Of a DNA stretch of 64,000 nucleotides, positions 17,273 through 25,761 are shown in pieces. The notes under the pieces are model-generated. The model made no database searches. It was given only the letters and a program-made list of their open reading frames with translations, and was not told the origin of the DNA. Numbering within the stretch: position 1 is the stretch's first letter; every line of letters begins with the position of its first letter. This DNA is from JABJAG01 sp965222215 (GTDB lineage: Bacteria > Pseudomonadota > Alphaproteobacteria > UBA6615), in NCBI GenBank assembly GCA_965222215.1, contig OZ244931.1, positions 2,852,001 through 2,916,000 of the forward strand, written 5' to 3'. A program made the position numbers and the translations under genes.

Positions 17273-18307
17273 ATGAGTTTTGGGAGAGATATGACCACGT
17301 GGGTGAAGTCCATCGGGCTCGCCACCGTCGTCTCCGCGGCCGCCGTCACCGGCGCCACCGCGCAAACCAACGTGCCGTTCGCACTGGACTGGAAATTCGA
17401 GGGCCCGAGCGCGGCGTATTTCGCCGCCATCGACAACGGCCACTTCAAGGCCGAAGGGCTTGAGGTCGAGGTGTCGGCCGGCAAGGGTTCGCTCGACGCG
17501 ATTCCGAAAGTCGCCACCGGCGCGTTTCCGATCGGCTTCGCCGACATCAACAGCCTGATCAAGTTCCTCGATCAGAACCCGGGTGCGCCCGTGACCGCCG
17601 TGATGATGATCTACGACAAGCCGCCTTTCGCGGTGGTCGGCCGGGCGTCCCAGGGCGTCAGTGGACCGAAGGATCTCGAGGGCAAGGTGCTCGGCGCACC
17701 GCCGCCGGACGGCGCCTGGGCGCAGTTCCCGGCCTTCGCGGCCGCCAACGGCATCGACGTGTCGAAGGTGAAGGTGGAGCCGGTCGGTTTCCCGACCCGC
17801 GAACCGATGCTGGCCGAGGGCAAGGTGGACGCCATCACCGGCTTCTCCTTCTCCAGCTACCTGAACCTGGTCCGCCTCGGCGTGCCCGAGGACGACATCA
17901 AGGTCATCCTGATGGCCGACAACGGGCTGAGCCTCTACGGCAACGCGATCATCGTGAACACCGACTTCGCGAAGGCGAACCCGGATGTGGTCACCGGCTT
18001 CCTGCGCGCCGTCGCAAAGGGCTGGAACGACGTGATTGCCGACCCGGCCGCCGGTGCGGCGATGGTGGGCAAGCGCAACCCGGCCGCCGACGTGGCGCTG
18101 GAACAGCGCCGCCTGCAGCTCGCGATCGACGCCAATGTCGTGACCGACTACACCAGGGCCAACGGGATGGGCAGCATCGACGCCGCGCGCTTCGAGAAGG
18201 CGCTCGCCCAGCTTGCCGAGAACTACGAGTTCAAGGGCAAGCCCGACGCCTCGCTGTACTTCACCGACGCATACCTGCCGAAGGACGGCAGCCTGATGCT
18301 GAAGTAG
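17273..18307 (+). CDS. NMT1-type ABC transporter substrate-binding protein
   Basis: This 344-residue periplasmic protein has a signal peptide (SIGLATVVSAAAVTGATAQT) and the NMT1/THI5-like fold: FALDWKFEGPSAAYFAAIDNGHFKAEGLEVEV is the classical first strand-helix, shared by transporters of pyrimidines, riboflavin, taurine and similar ligands. It is the first of three ABC genes, with strong RBS GAGGTGAAC. Ligand unknown, but inside a urate/ureide operon a purine, ureide or allantoin is likely. The NMT1 name also links it to the xanthine-I riboswitch group (see leader). Confidence 0.9.
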   Translation: MSFGRDMTTWVKSIGLATVVSAAAVTGATAQTNVPFALDWKFEGPSAAYFAAIDNGHFKAEGLEVEVSAGKGSLDAIPKVATGAFPIGFADINSLIKFLDQNPGAPVTAVMMIYDKPPFAVVGRASQGVSGPKDLEGKVLGAPPPDGAWAQFPAFAAANGIDVSKVKVEPVGFPTREPMLAEGKVDAITGFSFSSYLNLVRLGVPEDDIKVILMADNGLSLYGNAIIVNTDFAKANPDVVTGFLRAVAKGWNDVIADPAAGAAMVGKRNPAADVALEQRRLQLAIDANVVTDYTRANGMGSIDAARFEKALAQLAENYEFKGKPDASLYFTDAYLPKDGSLMLK

Positions 18308-18361
18308 GGCATACGCCGCCGGCGGGCCGACCGCCGGCGGCACCCCTCCCCCGGAGACACC

Positions 18362-19168
18362 ATGTCCGACGCCCCCCAGATCGAATTGCGTGGGGTTACC
18401 CACGCCTACAAGACCGACACCGGCCCGCTGCCGGTCCTCGACGACCTCACCATCCAGTGCGCAAAGAATACCTTCACGGCCGTCGTCGGCCCGTCCGGCT
18501 GCGGCAAGTCCACGCTCACGCGCCTGATCGCCGGGCTCATGATTCCCGACGTGGGCGAAGTTCGCCTGCACGACGAGCCGGTCAAGGGACCGCGCGCCAC
18601 CGTCGGCATGGCCTACCAGAACCCCGTCCTGCTCGAATGGCGCTCCATCCTCGACAATGTGATGCTGCCGCTCGAAATTGTCTCCAACAAGCTCTCGAAA
18701 ACCCAGCGCGCCGACCGGGCGCGCGAACTGCTTTCGCTGGTCGGCCTGGAAGGCTTCGAGGACAAGCGCCCGTCGGAACTGTCCGGCGGCATGCGCCAGC
18801 GCGCCTCGCTTTGCCGCGCGCTCGTTCACCGGCCCGAGGTTCTGATCCTCGACGAGCCGTTCGGCGCGCTCGATGCGTTCACCCGCGAAGACCTGTGGGG
18901 GATCATGCACGACCTGCGCAAGGAAGAGGAATTCACCTGCCTGCTCATCACCCACGACCTGCGCGAATCGGTGTTCCTCGCCGACCAGGTGGTGGTGCTG
19001 TCCGGGCGTCCGGCGACGGTGCAGCACCTGATGAATGTCGACCTCGGCAGCAACCGGACCATCGAAGACCTCTACACGAAGGAGTCCGTCGACATGCTCG
19101 CCGTGCTCCGCCACCAGATCGAGATCGCGCAGGGCCGTGAGCCCGCAGACGTGGAGGCGGCCCAATGA
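18362..19168 (+). CDS. ABC transporter ATP-binding protein
   Basis: This 268-residue ATPase of the SsuB/TauB/NitT type has Walker A GPSGCGKST (43-51), the signature LSGGMRQR at about 140-147, Walker B LILDEPFGALD near 160-170 and the H-loop ITHDLRE. Gene order binding protein, ATPase, permease and the 4-base ATGA overlap with the permease show one operon. It drives import of the ligand bound by the NMT1-type protein. Confidence 0.93.
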   Translation: MSDAPQIELRGVTHAYKTDTGPLPVLDDLTIQCAKNTFTAVVGPSGCGKSTLTRLIAGLMIPDVGEVRLHDEPVKGPRATVGMAYQNPVLLEWRSILDNVMLPLEIVSNKLSKTQRADRARELLSLVGLEGFEDKRPSELSGGMRQRASLCRALVHRPEVLILDEPFGALDAFTREDLWGIMHDLRKEEEFTCLLITHDLRESVFLADQVVVLSGRPATVQHLMNVDLGSNRTIEDLYTKESVDMLAVLRHQIEIAQGREPADVEAAQ

Positions 19169-19935
19169 AAGCCTCATCCATCAACAAGTTCGTCGTGCCG
19201 CTCGCGGCGATGGTGATCTTCCTCATCCTGTGGGAACTGCTGGTCTGGGTGAACGGCTGGCCGAACTACAAGATGGCCTCCCCGTCGGACATCTGGCCCG
19301 CCTTCTGGAAGTTCCGCGGCCTGTTCTTCGAATTCGGCTGGGACACGCTCTGGCGCACCGTCGTCGGACTGGTGCTGGCCGTCCTCGTCGGCGGCCTGCT
19401 CGGCATGGTCATGGGCTTTTCCAAGACCGTGCGCGATGGCCTCTACCCGCTGCTGGTCGGCTTCAACGCCGTTCCGAAGGCGACGGTCGTTCCCGTGATC
19501 GCGCTGCTGTTCGTCGGCGCCCACGACATGAACACAATCCTGATCGCGTTCATGATTTCCTTCTTCCCCATCGCCGTGTCGATCTCCATCGGCCTGTCGA
19601 CCCTGGAGCCGGAATACCGCGACATCCTGCGCGCGCTCGGCGCCAGCCGGTTCACCGTGTTCTGGAAAATCGCCCTGCCGAAGACCCTGCCGGAGTTCTT
19701 CGGCGCGCTGAAGGTGGCGGTCACGCTGGCCTTCATCGGGACCAACCTGATGGAGATCGTCGAGCCCCACGGGCGCGGCCTCGGCCACCTGTTCGACAGC
19801 GGCAAGATCAGCGCCGACTATCCGCTGATGTTCGCGGTGCTGATCGCGCTCGCGATCCTCGGCATCCTGCTCTACTACGTGGTGGTGGTGCTGGAGCGCA
19901 TCTTCGCCGGCTGGGCCGAACGGGCGGAGAGTTAG
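19165..19935 (+). CDS. ABC transporter permease, SsuC/NitT type
   Basis: This 256-residue inner-membrane protein has about six transmembrane segments and the EAA loop (LRALGASRFTVFWKIALPKTLPEFF, residues ~153-178) that contacts the ATPase. Its ATG overlaps the ATPase stop. It is the last gene of the urate cluster on this strand; only 6 bases separate it from the convergent TauE gene. Confidence 0.93.
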   Translation: MKASSINKFVVPLAAMVIFLILWELLVWVNGWPNYKMASPSDIWPAFWKFRGLFFEFGWDTLWRTVVGLVLAVLVGGLLGMVMGFSKTVRDGLYPLLVGFNAVPKATVVPVIALLFVGAHDMNTILIAFMISFFPIAVSISIGLSTLEPEYRDILRALGASRFTVFWKIALPKTLPEFFGALKVAVTLAFIGTNLMEIVEPHGRGLGHLFDSGKISADYPLMFAVLIALAILGILLYYVVVVLERIFAGWAERAES

Positions 19936-19941
19936 GCGCTC

Positions 19942-20763
19942 CTAAAGCAGCCCGACAATCATCCGGGCGGCCGTCGCGAAGAGAAAGAAGGCAAACGCCA
20001 GCTTCAGCGCGCGCGGTGACAGCCGGTGTGCGATCTTTACGCCCAGCGGTGCAGTCAGCGTCGTGAAGGGCGCGATCAGCACGAGGCCCAGCAGGTTCAC
20101 ATGGCCGACGCTGGCCCGCGGCAGGGCGTCGATGCCCCAGCCGGTGACAATGAAGCCCGCGGCGGCGGGCACCGCGATGATCAGCCCGATCGCCGCCGCC
20201 GTGCCCACGGCCCGATGCACGGGCACCCCGAAGGCGTTGAAGAACGGCACGCACAGGGTGCCGCCGCCGATCCCCATCATCGCCGAGATGCCGCCGATCA
20301 CGCCGCCGCTCGCCCAGCCCGCCGGGCCCTGGGGCAGGCGGTCGCGAATGCGGAAATCGGGCCTCGTGAAGGCCATGTAGCAGGCGACGAACAGGGCCAC
20401 CGCGGCGAACACTGCGCTGAGGGTCGGCCCGCTGACCGACCCGGCGATCAGCGTGCCCGCCACCGAACCCGCGAAGATCCAGATCGCCCAGCCCCGCAGC
20501 AGGATCAGGTCCACCGCCCCGCGCTTGTGGTGCGAACGCGCCGACACCAGCGACGTCACGACAATGCTCGCCAGCGACGTGCCCACCGCCACATGCATAC
20601 GCACGCTCTCGTCGATGCCGATGAACCCCAGCATCGTGAACAGCACCGGCACCACGATGATCCCGCCGCCCACGCCGAGCAGCCCGGCCAGCACGCCGGC
20701 GACGCAGCCCGTCGCGACGAGCACGGCAACGAGGGGGAGGAAATCGAGGAGGTTCATAGCCAT
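19942..20763 (-). CDS. TauE/SafE family membrane permease
   Basis: This 273-residue protein has about eight transmembrane segments, in two repeats marked by AGLLGVGGGIIVVPVLF (near 27-43) and GGISAMMGIGGGTLCVPFF (near 155-173), the double G-x-G-G-G pattern of TauE/SafE. The family exports sulfite, sulfoacetate or similar organosulfur anions; here the substrate is unknown. It is convergent with the ABC permease and divergent from the lipoprotein gene. Confidence 0.9.
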   Translation of the reverse strand: MAMNLLDFLPLVAVLVATGCVAGVLAGLLGVGGGIIVVPVLFTMLGFIGIDESVRMHVAVGTSLASIVVTSLVSARSHHKRGAVDLILLRGWAIWIFAGSVAGTLIAGSVSGPTLSAVFAAVALFVACYMAFTRPDFRIRDRLPQGPAGWASGGVIGGISAMMGIGGGTLCVPFFNAFGVPVHRAVGTAAAIGLIIAVPAAAGFIVTGWGIDALPRASVGHVNLLGLVLIAPFTTLTAPLGVKIAHRLSPRALKLAFAFFLFATAARMIVGLL

Positions 20764-20874
20764 CCCGTCAGGAGTTCTGATTCAGTCAGCAGCATATCAC
20801 CATACGTCCACCGCTATGCTAAAATGGGCGCAAATTGCTCTGGTTCGAACATCGTGACAAAGGGGGATGGAAGC

Positions 20875-21501
20875 GTGCGAATTGCACTGCTGCTGGTGGC
20901 TATTCTGGGTCTGTCGGCCTGCAACGCTACCTCGCGTCAAGGACAGGTCGAGAAAGCCCTGCTTCTCTCAAAGAACCATTTTTACAACAGCGTCGATGTC
21001 CAGGATGACGATCTCGACACGGTCGCAACCGTAACAACCGTCAGGGGCCTCCAAGAGAAACACGGCCTCGTGGGTGTTGTCCGGGACGACAATTTCATTC
21101 GTGCGTTCATCGACAAGAAGACAGGAACTACGACGTATCAGATTTACCAGATCATCTATTACACGGGGCAAAACTGGAATTTTTTTAACCAGGTAAACTA
21201 TGAAACCCCGAATGGCCCCGTCGCCCAGCCCGTTGACGACATTTCACGCGACGTGAATTGCTCAGGCTCGCGTTTCGGCGGCTGCACCTACGTCGAACAT
21301 ATTGCCTTTACATTGGACCCGGAGCTGATAGCGCTCATTGCTGCCAACTATGCTCCAGGTCAAAGGAATGTCTGGCGGTTCAAGTACAAGGCAAAATCAG
21401 GACAGCAGTATCCTGACGGTATGTTACCCGCCGAAGTGGCCGGACTATTCGATTTTGTCCGCGACTACAAAGCGTCTCGAGGTCTACTGCGAACGCCGTA
21501 A
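20875..21501 (+). CDS. Lipoprotein of unknown function
   Basis: This is a 208-residue predicted outer- or inner-membrane lipoprotein: the short start V-R-I-A-L-L-L-V-A-I-L-G-L-S-A-C has a clean lipobox (LSAC, Cys at 16). The mature part is polar with a possible disulfide pair (near DVNCSGSRFGGC) and a beta-rich centre. GTG 20875 was chosen because GGGGG lies eight bases upstream and the signal peptide begins there; the frame is open further up but crosses the TauE gene. I do not recognise a family. It stands alone before the tRNA gene, on the opposite strand. Confidence 0.8.
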   Translation: MRIALLLVAILGLSACNATSRQGQVEKALLLSKNHFYNSVDVQDDDLDTVATVTTVRGLQEKHGLVGVVRDDNFIRAFIDKKTGTTTYQIYQIIYYTGQNWNFFNQVNYETPNGPVAQPVDDISRDVNCSGSRFGGCTYVEHIAFTLDPELIALIAANYAPGQRNVWRFKYKAKSGQQYPDGMLPAEVAGLFDFVRDYKASRGLLRTP

Positions 21502-21608
21502 CCCGTCTGCCAAGTCGGTATAAGCCAGAACAAAAACCAGCCACGCCCATACCAAGCGAGCGCGGCTCACCACGCTCGCAAAGGGTGGTACGCATTTTCA
21601 GAAAAATA

Positions 21609-21684
21609 TGGCGTCCCCTAGGGGACTCGAACCCCTGTTTCCGGCGTGAGAGGCCAGCGTCCTAGGCCACTAGACGAAGGGGAC
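21609..21684 (-). tRNA. tRNA-Glu (anticodon CTC)
   Basis: The minus strand reads a 73-nt cloverleaf beginning GTCCCCTTCG and closing with CTAGGGGAC, a discriminator G and an encoded CCA end at 21609-21611. The anticodon stem CTGGC/GCCGG holds loop CTCTCAC, so the anticodon is CTC (reads GAG). D-arm (TCTAGTGGCCTAGGA) and T-arm (AGGGG TTCGAAC CCCT) are normal. A weak TTGAAT-N17-TACATC promoter lies at 21712-21740 on the same strand. A T-rich run follows the CCA. Confidence 0.97.
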
Positions 21685-21756
21685 GTCGTGGCGCTGCAGA
21701 ACAGGACGCTGGATGTAGCCCAGCCGGGCCGGGAATTCAAGCGGCCTGTCGTCGCT

Positions 21757-22815
21757 TCAACCCTTCGCCAACGCATCGCGGACCGCGTCGAGGAAACCGT
21801 CGATCTCCGCGTCGGGCGTGCTCCAGGCCACGACGAGGCGGATCGTACCGTCGTCGCCGGCCCGGTAGAAAAGGTGCCCCTGCCCTTCAAGCGCGTCGAG
21901 GGCCGCAAGCGGGAGCTTCGCAAACACGATATTGCCGTCGGCCGGACGGACGAGTTCGGCGCCGTCGATAGCGGCCAGCCCGTCGGCCAGGCGCTTCGCG
22001 CCCGCGTTCGCGGCACGGGCCGCGCGCAGCCAGGCGTCATCGGTGAGGTATCCGTCGAGCTGGGCCGAGACGAAGCGCATCTTGGACAGCAGGTGCCCGC
22101 CCCGCTTGCGCCGCTCCCCGAAGGTCGCCGCGTATTCCTCCCGGAAGAAGATCACGGCCTCGGCCGCCATCGCCCCGCCCTTGGTCGCGCCGAAGGACAG
22201 CACATCGACGCCGCGCTTCCACGTCGCTTCGGCCGGTGTGCCGCCGAGCGCCACGAGCGCGTTGGCGAAGCGCGCGCCGTCCATGTGCAGCGCCAGGCGG
22301 TTCGTTTTTGCGATCCCGGCGATCGCGTCGACCTCATCCGGCGAATAGACCGCGCCCGCCTCGGTCTCCTGCGTGATCGACACCGCCGCCGGGGGCATGT
22401 TGTGCACCCCGTGGGGCCGCGCCGACGCGATCGCGGCTTCCAGTGCGACGGGGTCGAGTTTCGCGTCGGGGCCGTCCACGAGGGTGAGCTTCGCGCCGCC
22501 GGTGTAGAACTCCGGCGCGCCGCACTCGTCGGTGTTGGCGTGGCTCTGCGGGTGGCAGAACACCGTGCCGAAGGGCGGACACAGCGCCGAGAGCGCCAGC
22601 GCATTCGCCGCCGTGCCCGTGGCGACGGGGAACGCCCAGAGCTCAGTCTCGAAGATATCGCGGAGCTTCGCGCTCACCCGTTCGGTCCACGGGTCGTTGC
22701 CGTAGGGCATCGCACCGACGGCGGCGGCCTCGTTCACGGCGGCCATCACCTCGGGCAACGCGCCGGCGACGTTGTCGCTGGCGAAGTTGGCGGGCCGGTT
22801 GGAGACGTCGTTCAA
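21757..22815 (-). CDS. ltaE: Low-specificity L-threonine aldolase
   Basis: This 352-residue PLP enzyme cleaves L-threonine or allo-threonine to glycine and acetaldehyde. Evidence: FASDNVAGALP at the N-terminus, EFYTGGAKL, HMDGARFANA (177-186, with the Asp that holds the pyridine N) and SFGATKGGAMAAE with the Schiff-base Lys at 212. The start is TTG 22815, read as L-N-D-V-S-N-R-P, as no suitable ATG lies near; its TTG overlaps the TGA of the upstream small gene (TTGA), which implies coupling. tRNA-Glu follows. Confidence 0.9.
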   Translation of the reverse strand: MNDVSNRPANFASDNVAGALPEVMAAVNEAAAVGAMPYGNDPWTERVSAKLRDIFETELWAFPVATGTAANALALSALCPPFGTVFCHPQSHANTDECGAPEFYTGGAKLTLVDGPDAKLDPVALEAAIASARPHGVHNMPPAAVSITQETEAGAVYSPDEVDAIAGIAKTNRLALHMDGARFANALVALGGTPAEATWKRGVDVLSFGATKGGAMAAEAVIFFREEYAATFGERRKRGGHLLSKMRFVSAQLDGYLTDDAWLRAARAANAGAKRLADGLAAIDGAELVRPADGNIVFAKLPLAALDALEGQGHLFYRAGDDGTIRLVVAWSTPDAEIDGFLDAVRDALAKG

Positions 22816-23138
22816 GGCTCGACCGACATCCGGATGCGGCCGGAGTTGGTATTGATGACGAACACCCGCGCGCATTCCGCCCGGTCCGCCGGCGCGCCAC
22901 CCGTGGTCACGACGAGGCGGCTGCCGTCCGTCTCCGCGGACAGAATTTCGCAAGAGTCGGGCAGGCCGAGGTCGACGGCGCGCGGGGTGCCACTCGCCGG
23001 GCTTTCGGCCCGAGGAGGCTCTCCCCCATTGCCCGCGCGCTTCGAGGCGTCGACAATGCCCCACACAAGCGCCCCCAGGGCGATCACGATGAGCACCCCG
23101 AGCCCGATGACAATGTTCCGCAACGCGTTGACGCTCAT
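22812..23138 (-). CDS. Small single-span membrane protein
   Basis: This 108-residue protein of unknown function has one N-terminal transmembrane segment (IVIGLGVLIVIALGALVWGIV, residues 9-29), a Pro/Gly/Arg linker and a small soluble part with two Cys (SCEIL and ECARVF) that could pair outside the membrane. The TGA overlaps the TTG start of ltaE. Divergent from rluD, with 35 bases between starts. Found as an apparent partner of ltaE by position only. Confidence 0.75.
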   Translation of the reverse strand: MSVNALRNIVIGLGVLIVIALGALVWGIVDASKRAGNGGEPPRAESPASGTPRAVDLGLPDSCEILSAETDGSRLVVTTGGAPADRAECARVFVINTNSGRIRMSVEP

Positions 23139-23173
23139 GCGACCCCTCCGAAAACGACCGGCAGTCTAGGGTC

Positions 23174-24175
23174 TTGGCGACAAAAGACAATCCGCCCGCC
23201 GGGCCGGCGACCACGGTTGTGGAGGTCGAGACGGCCGATGCCGGCCAGCGGCTCGACCGGGTGCTGGCCGACGCCATCGACGGACTGACCCGTTCGCGCC
23301 TGAAAGCGCTGATCGCCGACGGCCACGTCACCCGGAACGGCGCGTCCGCGGCCCAGCCCGCGGCGAAGGTCGCGGCCGGGGACGTGCTCGCGGTCACCAT
23401 CCCGGACGCCGAGGATCCGGTCCCGGTCGGTCAGGCGATGGACCTGGACATTCTGTTCGAGGACGAGCACCTGATCGTGCTCGACAAGCCGCCGGGCCTC
23501 GTCGTGCACCCGGCGCCCGGCAACCCGGACCGCACTCTGGTGAACGCGCTGATCGCCCATTGCGGCGACGACTTCACCGGCATCGGCGGGGTGAAGCGGC
23601 CAGGGATTGTGCACCGGCTCGACAAGGACACCAGCGGCGTCATGGTGGCGGCGAAAACCGCCGCCGCCCATGCCGGGCTGGTCGAACAGTTTTCGAACCG
23701 GACCGTGGACCGCGCCTACCGGGCCGTCGTCTGGGGGCGGCCGAAGCCGCCCAACGGGTCGATCGAGGGCGACATCGGCCGCCACCCGAAGAACCGCAAG
23801 AAGATGGCCGTGGTCAGCCGCAACGGCAAACCGGCACTCACCCGCTACCGCACGCTGACAACCTACGGCGACGACCTGGCCACGCTGATCGAATGCAAGC
23901 TGGAAACCGGCCGCACCCACCAGATCCGCGTGCACCTCACCCACGCGGGATATCCGCTGATCGGCGACCCCGTGTACGGCCGCGCCGGGGGACGCCGCCG
24001 TGCCGTGAAAGCGCTTCAAAGCGCCGATTCCGAGCCCCTCACCGGCTTTTCCCGCCAGGCCCTGCATGCGTTCCGGCTCGGGTTCACGCACCCGGAAACA
24101 GGACAAGGTGTTGATTTCACGACGAAATTACCGCCCGACATGGAGGATTTGGTCAGATTCTTAGAATCTATCTAA
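23174..24175 (+). CDS. rluD: RluA/RluD family rRNA pseudouridine synthase
   Basis: This 333-residue enzyme makes pseudouridine in 23S rRNA (RluD modifies helix 69). It has an S4 RNA-binding domain (~22-80), the DKPPGLVVHPAPG strand and the catalytic HRLDKDTSG (147-155, Asp150), then the E-x-G-R-T-H-Q-I-R-V-H-L motif near 255-266. The start is TTG 23174 (only a partial AGGG precedes it). It is immediately upstream of rpoH, a pairing common in alphaproteobacteria. The exact target within the RluA family is inferred. Confidence 0.88.
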   Translation: MATKDNPPAGPATTVVEVETADAGQRLDRVLADAIDGLTRSRLKALIADGHVTRNGASAAQPAAKVAAGDVLAVTIPDAEDPVPVGQAMDLDILFEDEHLIVLDKPPGLVVHPAPGNPDRTLVNALIAHCGDDFTGIGGVKRPGIVHRLDKDTSGVMVAAKTAAAHAGLVEQFSNRTVDRAYRAVVWGRPKPPNGSIEGDIGRHPKNRKKMAVVSRNGKPALTRYRTLTTYGDDLATLIECKLETGRTHQIRVHLTHAGYPLIGDPVYGRAGGRRRAVKALQSADSEPLTGFSRQALHAFRLGFTHPETGQGVDFTTKLPPDMEDLVRFLESI

Positions 24176-24178
24176 GAT

Positions 24179-24206
24179 ATTGAACATCCCCCGAAAAACG
24201 CCATAT
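24179..24206 (+). promoter_or_regulatory. RpoH (sigma-32) type promoter of rpoH
   Basis: ATTGAAC (24179-24185), a 13-base spacer and CGCCATAT (24199-24206) fit the heat-shock consensus CTTGAAA-N13-15-CCCCATNT with few mismatches. The same region can be read as a weak sigma-70 promoter (TTGAAC-N18-TATTTA). It would give autoregulation of rpoH and lies just upstream of the EcfG promoter. Confidence 0.5.
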
Positions 24207-24209
24207 TTA

Positions 24210-24234
24210 GGAACAATAATTCCTGTTGCTCGTT
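24210..24234 (+). promoter_or_regulatory. EcfG-type promoter of rpoH
   Basis: GGAAC at 24210-24214, 16 bases, CGTT at 24231-24234 match the general stress sigma consensus GGAAC-N16-17-CGTT exactly, 62 bases upstream of the rpoH start. It suggests that general stress control feeds heat shock, as seen for some rpoH genes in rhizobia. Confidence 0.75.
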
Positions 24235-24296
24235 CCTGAATTGAACAGGCCTTGGAATCGAACCGGCGCATTCGCGGCCGGTGGGAGAAATTGAAC

Positions 24297-25196
24297 ATGG
24301 CGACACCGCAGCTTCCGACGCTGACCCCCGAGGGCAACCTCTCGCGCTACCTGCAGGAAATCCGGAAATTCCCGATGCTGGAGCCGGAAGAGGAATTCAT
24401 GCTGGCCAAACGCTGGGAGGAGCATGGCGACACCGAAGCCGCGCACAAGATGGTCACCAGCCATCTCCGCCTCGTCGCCAAGATCGCCATGGGCTACCGC
24501 GGCTACGGCCTGCCGGTTGCCGAGCTGATCTCCGAGGGCAATGTCGGCCTGATGCAGGCCGTCAAGAAATTCGACGCCGACAAGGGCTTCCGCCTGGCGA
24601 CCTACGCCATGTGGTGGATCCGCGCCTCGATCCAGGAATACATCCTGCACTCGTGGAGCCTCGTGAAGATGGGCACCACGGCGGCGCAGAAGAAGCTGTT
24701 CTTCAACCTGCGGCGCATGAAGGGGCAGCTCAAGGCGCTCGACGAGGGCGACCTTCCGCCCGAGCAGGTCGAGTATATCGCCAAAGAACTCAAGGTCTCC
24801 GAGAACGACGTGGTGCAGATGAACCGCCGCCTCGCCGGACCGGACGGCTCGCTGAACGCGCCCCTGCGCAAGGACGGCGAGAGCGACAGCGAATGGATGG
24901 ACTGGCTGGTCGACGAGTCCGACTCACAGGAAATCGAACTTGTCGAACAGGATGAACTCGAGAAGCGCCGCGAACTGTTGAACCAGGCGATGGAAGGGCT
25001 CAACGAGCGCGAGCGCCATATCCTGACCGAACGCCGCCTGCGCGAGGATCCGGTGACCCTCGAAGACCTGTCGCAGGTCTACGACATCAGCCGCGAACGG
25101 GTCCGCCAGATCGAGGTCCGCGCGTTCGAGAAGCTGCAGAAAGCGATGAAGAACCTGGCGATCGAACAGCAGGTCGCCGCCGCCGACGTTGCCTAG
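24297..25196 (+). CDS. rpoH: RNA polymerase heat-shock sigma factor RpoH (sigma-32)
   Basis: This 299-residue sigma factor has region 2 (SHLRLVAKIAMGYRGYGLPVAELISEGNVGLMQAVKKFD, with DKGFRLATYAMWWIRASI as the -10-recognition part), the RpoH box QKKLFFNLRR (131-140), which is specific to this class, and region 4 (LSQVYDISRERVRQIEVRAFEKL). ATG 24297 follows GGGAGA at nine bases; the upstream in-frame ATG at 24252 is not homologous. Two promoters, RpoH-type and EcfG-type, lie upstream, so it is probably controlled by both heat and general stress. Confidence 0.97.
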   Translation: MATPQLPTLTPEGNLSRYLQEIRKFPMLEPEEEFMLAKRWEEHGDTEAAHKMVTSHLRLVAKIAMGYRGYGLPVAELISEGNVGLMQAVKKFDADKGFRLATYAMWWIRASIQEYILHSWSLVKMGTTAAQKKLFFNLRRMKGQLKALDEGDLPPEQVEYIAKELKVSENDVVQMNRRLAGPDGSLNAPLRKDGESDSEWMDWLVDESDSQEIELVEQDELEKRRELLNQAMEGLNERERHILTERRLREDPVTLEDLSQVYDISRERVRQIEVRAFEKLQKAMKNLAIEQQVAAADVA

Positions 25197-25205
25197 AAAA
25201 TTGAA

Positions 25206-25225
25206 CCGCCTGGAGGCCTAGGCGG
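25206..25225. terminator. Bidirectional terminator between rpoH and the minus-strand gene
   Basis: CCGCCT (25206-25211) pairs with AGGCGG (25220-25225); an inner GG/CC pair closes the loop. On the minus strand it is followed by TTCAATTTTC, a T-rich tail. It overlaps the stop of the minus-strand gene at 25218 and lies 10 bases after rpoH. Confidence 0.65.
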
Positions 25226-25757
25226 CTTCGGCGGCCCCGGCGCCGCGTTTGCCCGCCGAACGCCTCTTTTTCGGTGGCGGGGCTTCCTTGACCTCTTCGC
25301 CCCAGTCCTCGACCAGACGCTTGCGCTCGCGCAGCATGGCCTGGATACGGCCCTCGTTGCGCACGCTGATATAGATCGCCGCCACCTTCGGCATGGTCGC
25401 GACGAGCGCCCAGCCGACCGCGGCGGCGCCGTACATCACGGCCAGCACGAAAACATCCGTGACCATTGTCATGGCGCGCGTCGTCGTCGCGCCCACCATC
25501 AGGATTTCGGCGACAAAGGGCGCCACCCCGGTGAAATTCATCGCGGTCACGGCAATCGTTGCGTTGTGCCCCGGCTCGCGGTCGATCACCCACGCCACCA
25601 GCGACGGCACCATCCCGACGGCGAGGACCAGCAAGGCCGGCGTCGCAAAAACAGCCAGCCCCAGCACCAGCAGCGTCATCACGGAGATCACATAGGTGTT
25701 GCCGGATTTCGGCTTCGCCGACGCGTCGGGTGCGGGTTTCTTGTCCTTCTTCGCCAT
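25218..25757 (-). CDS. Membrane protein of unknown function next to the pseudokinase
   Basis: This 179-residue protein starts with a Lys/Pro/Ala-rich head (MAKKDKKPAPDASAKPK), then has four hydrophobic stretches in residues ~20-130 (SVMTLLVLGLAVFATPALLV and others) and ends in a charged tail (KRLVEDWGEEVKEAPPPKKRR). There is no recognised family. It directly follows the pseudokinase gene with 4 bases between, so the two are almost certainly one operon, and both have membrane parts. Confidence 0.75.
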   Translation of the reverse strand: MAKKDKKPAPDASAKPKSGNTYVISVMTLLVLGLAVFATPALLVLAVGMVPSLVAWVIDREPGHNATIAVTAMNFTGVAPFVAEILMVGATTTRAMTMVTDVFVLAVMYGAAAVGWALVATMPKVAAIYISVRNEGRIQAMLRERKRLVEDWGEEVKEAPPPKKRRSAGKRGAGAAEAA

Positions 25758-25761
25758 GGCC

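Noticed and set aside
17207..19177. A 656-codon minus-strand frame opposite the ABC genes
   Set aside because: It mirrors the ABC operon with His/Val/Gly-rich sequence and has no ribosome site. Shadow of real genes.
21556..21579. GCGAGCG/CGCTCGC hairpin after the lipoprotein gene
   Set aside because: Short stem, 10-base loop and no T-run on either strand; not listed as terminator.
24209..24249. Competing hairpins AGGAAC/GTTCCT and CCTGTT/AACAGG as an RNA thermometer of rpoH
   Set aside because: The first stem coincides with the EcfG -35 and -10 boxes and would lie upstream of the transcription start, so it is better explained as promoter.
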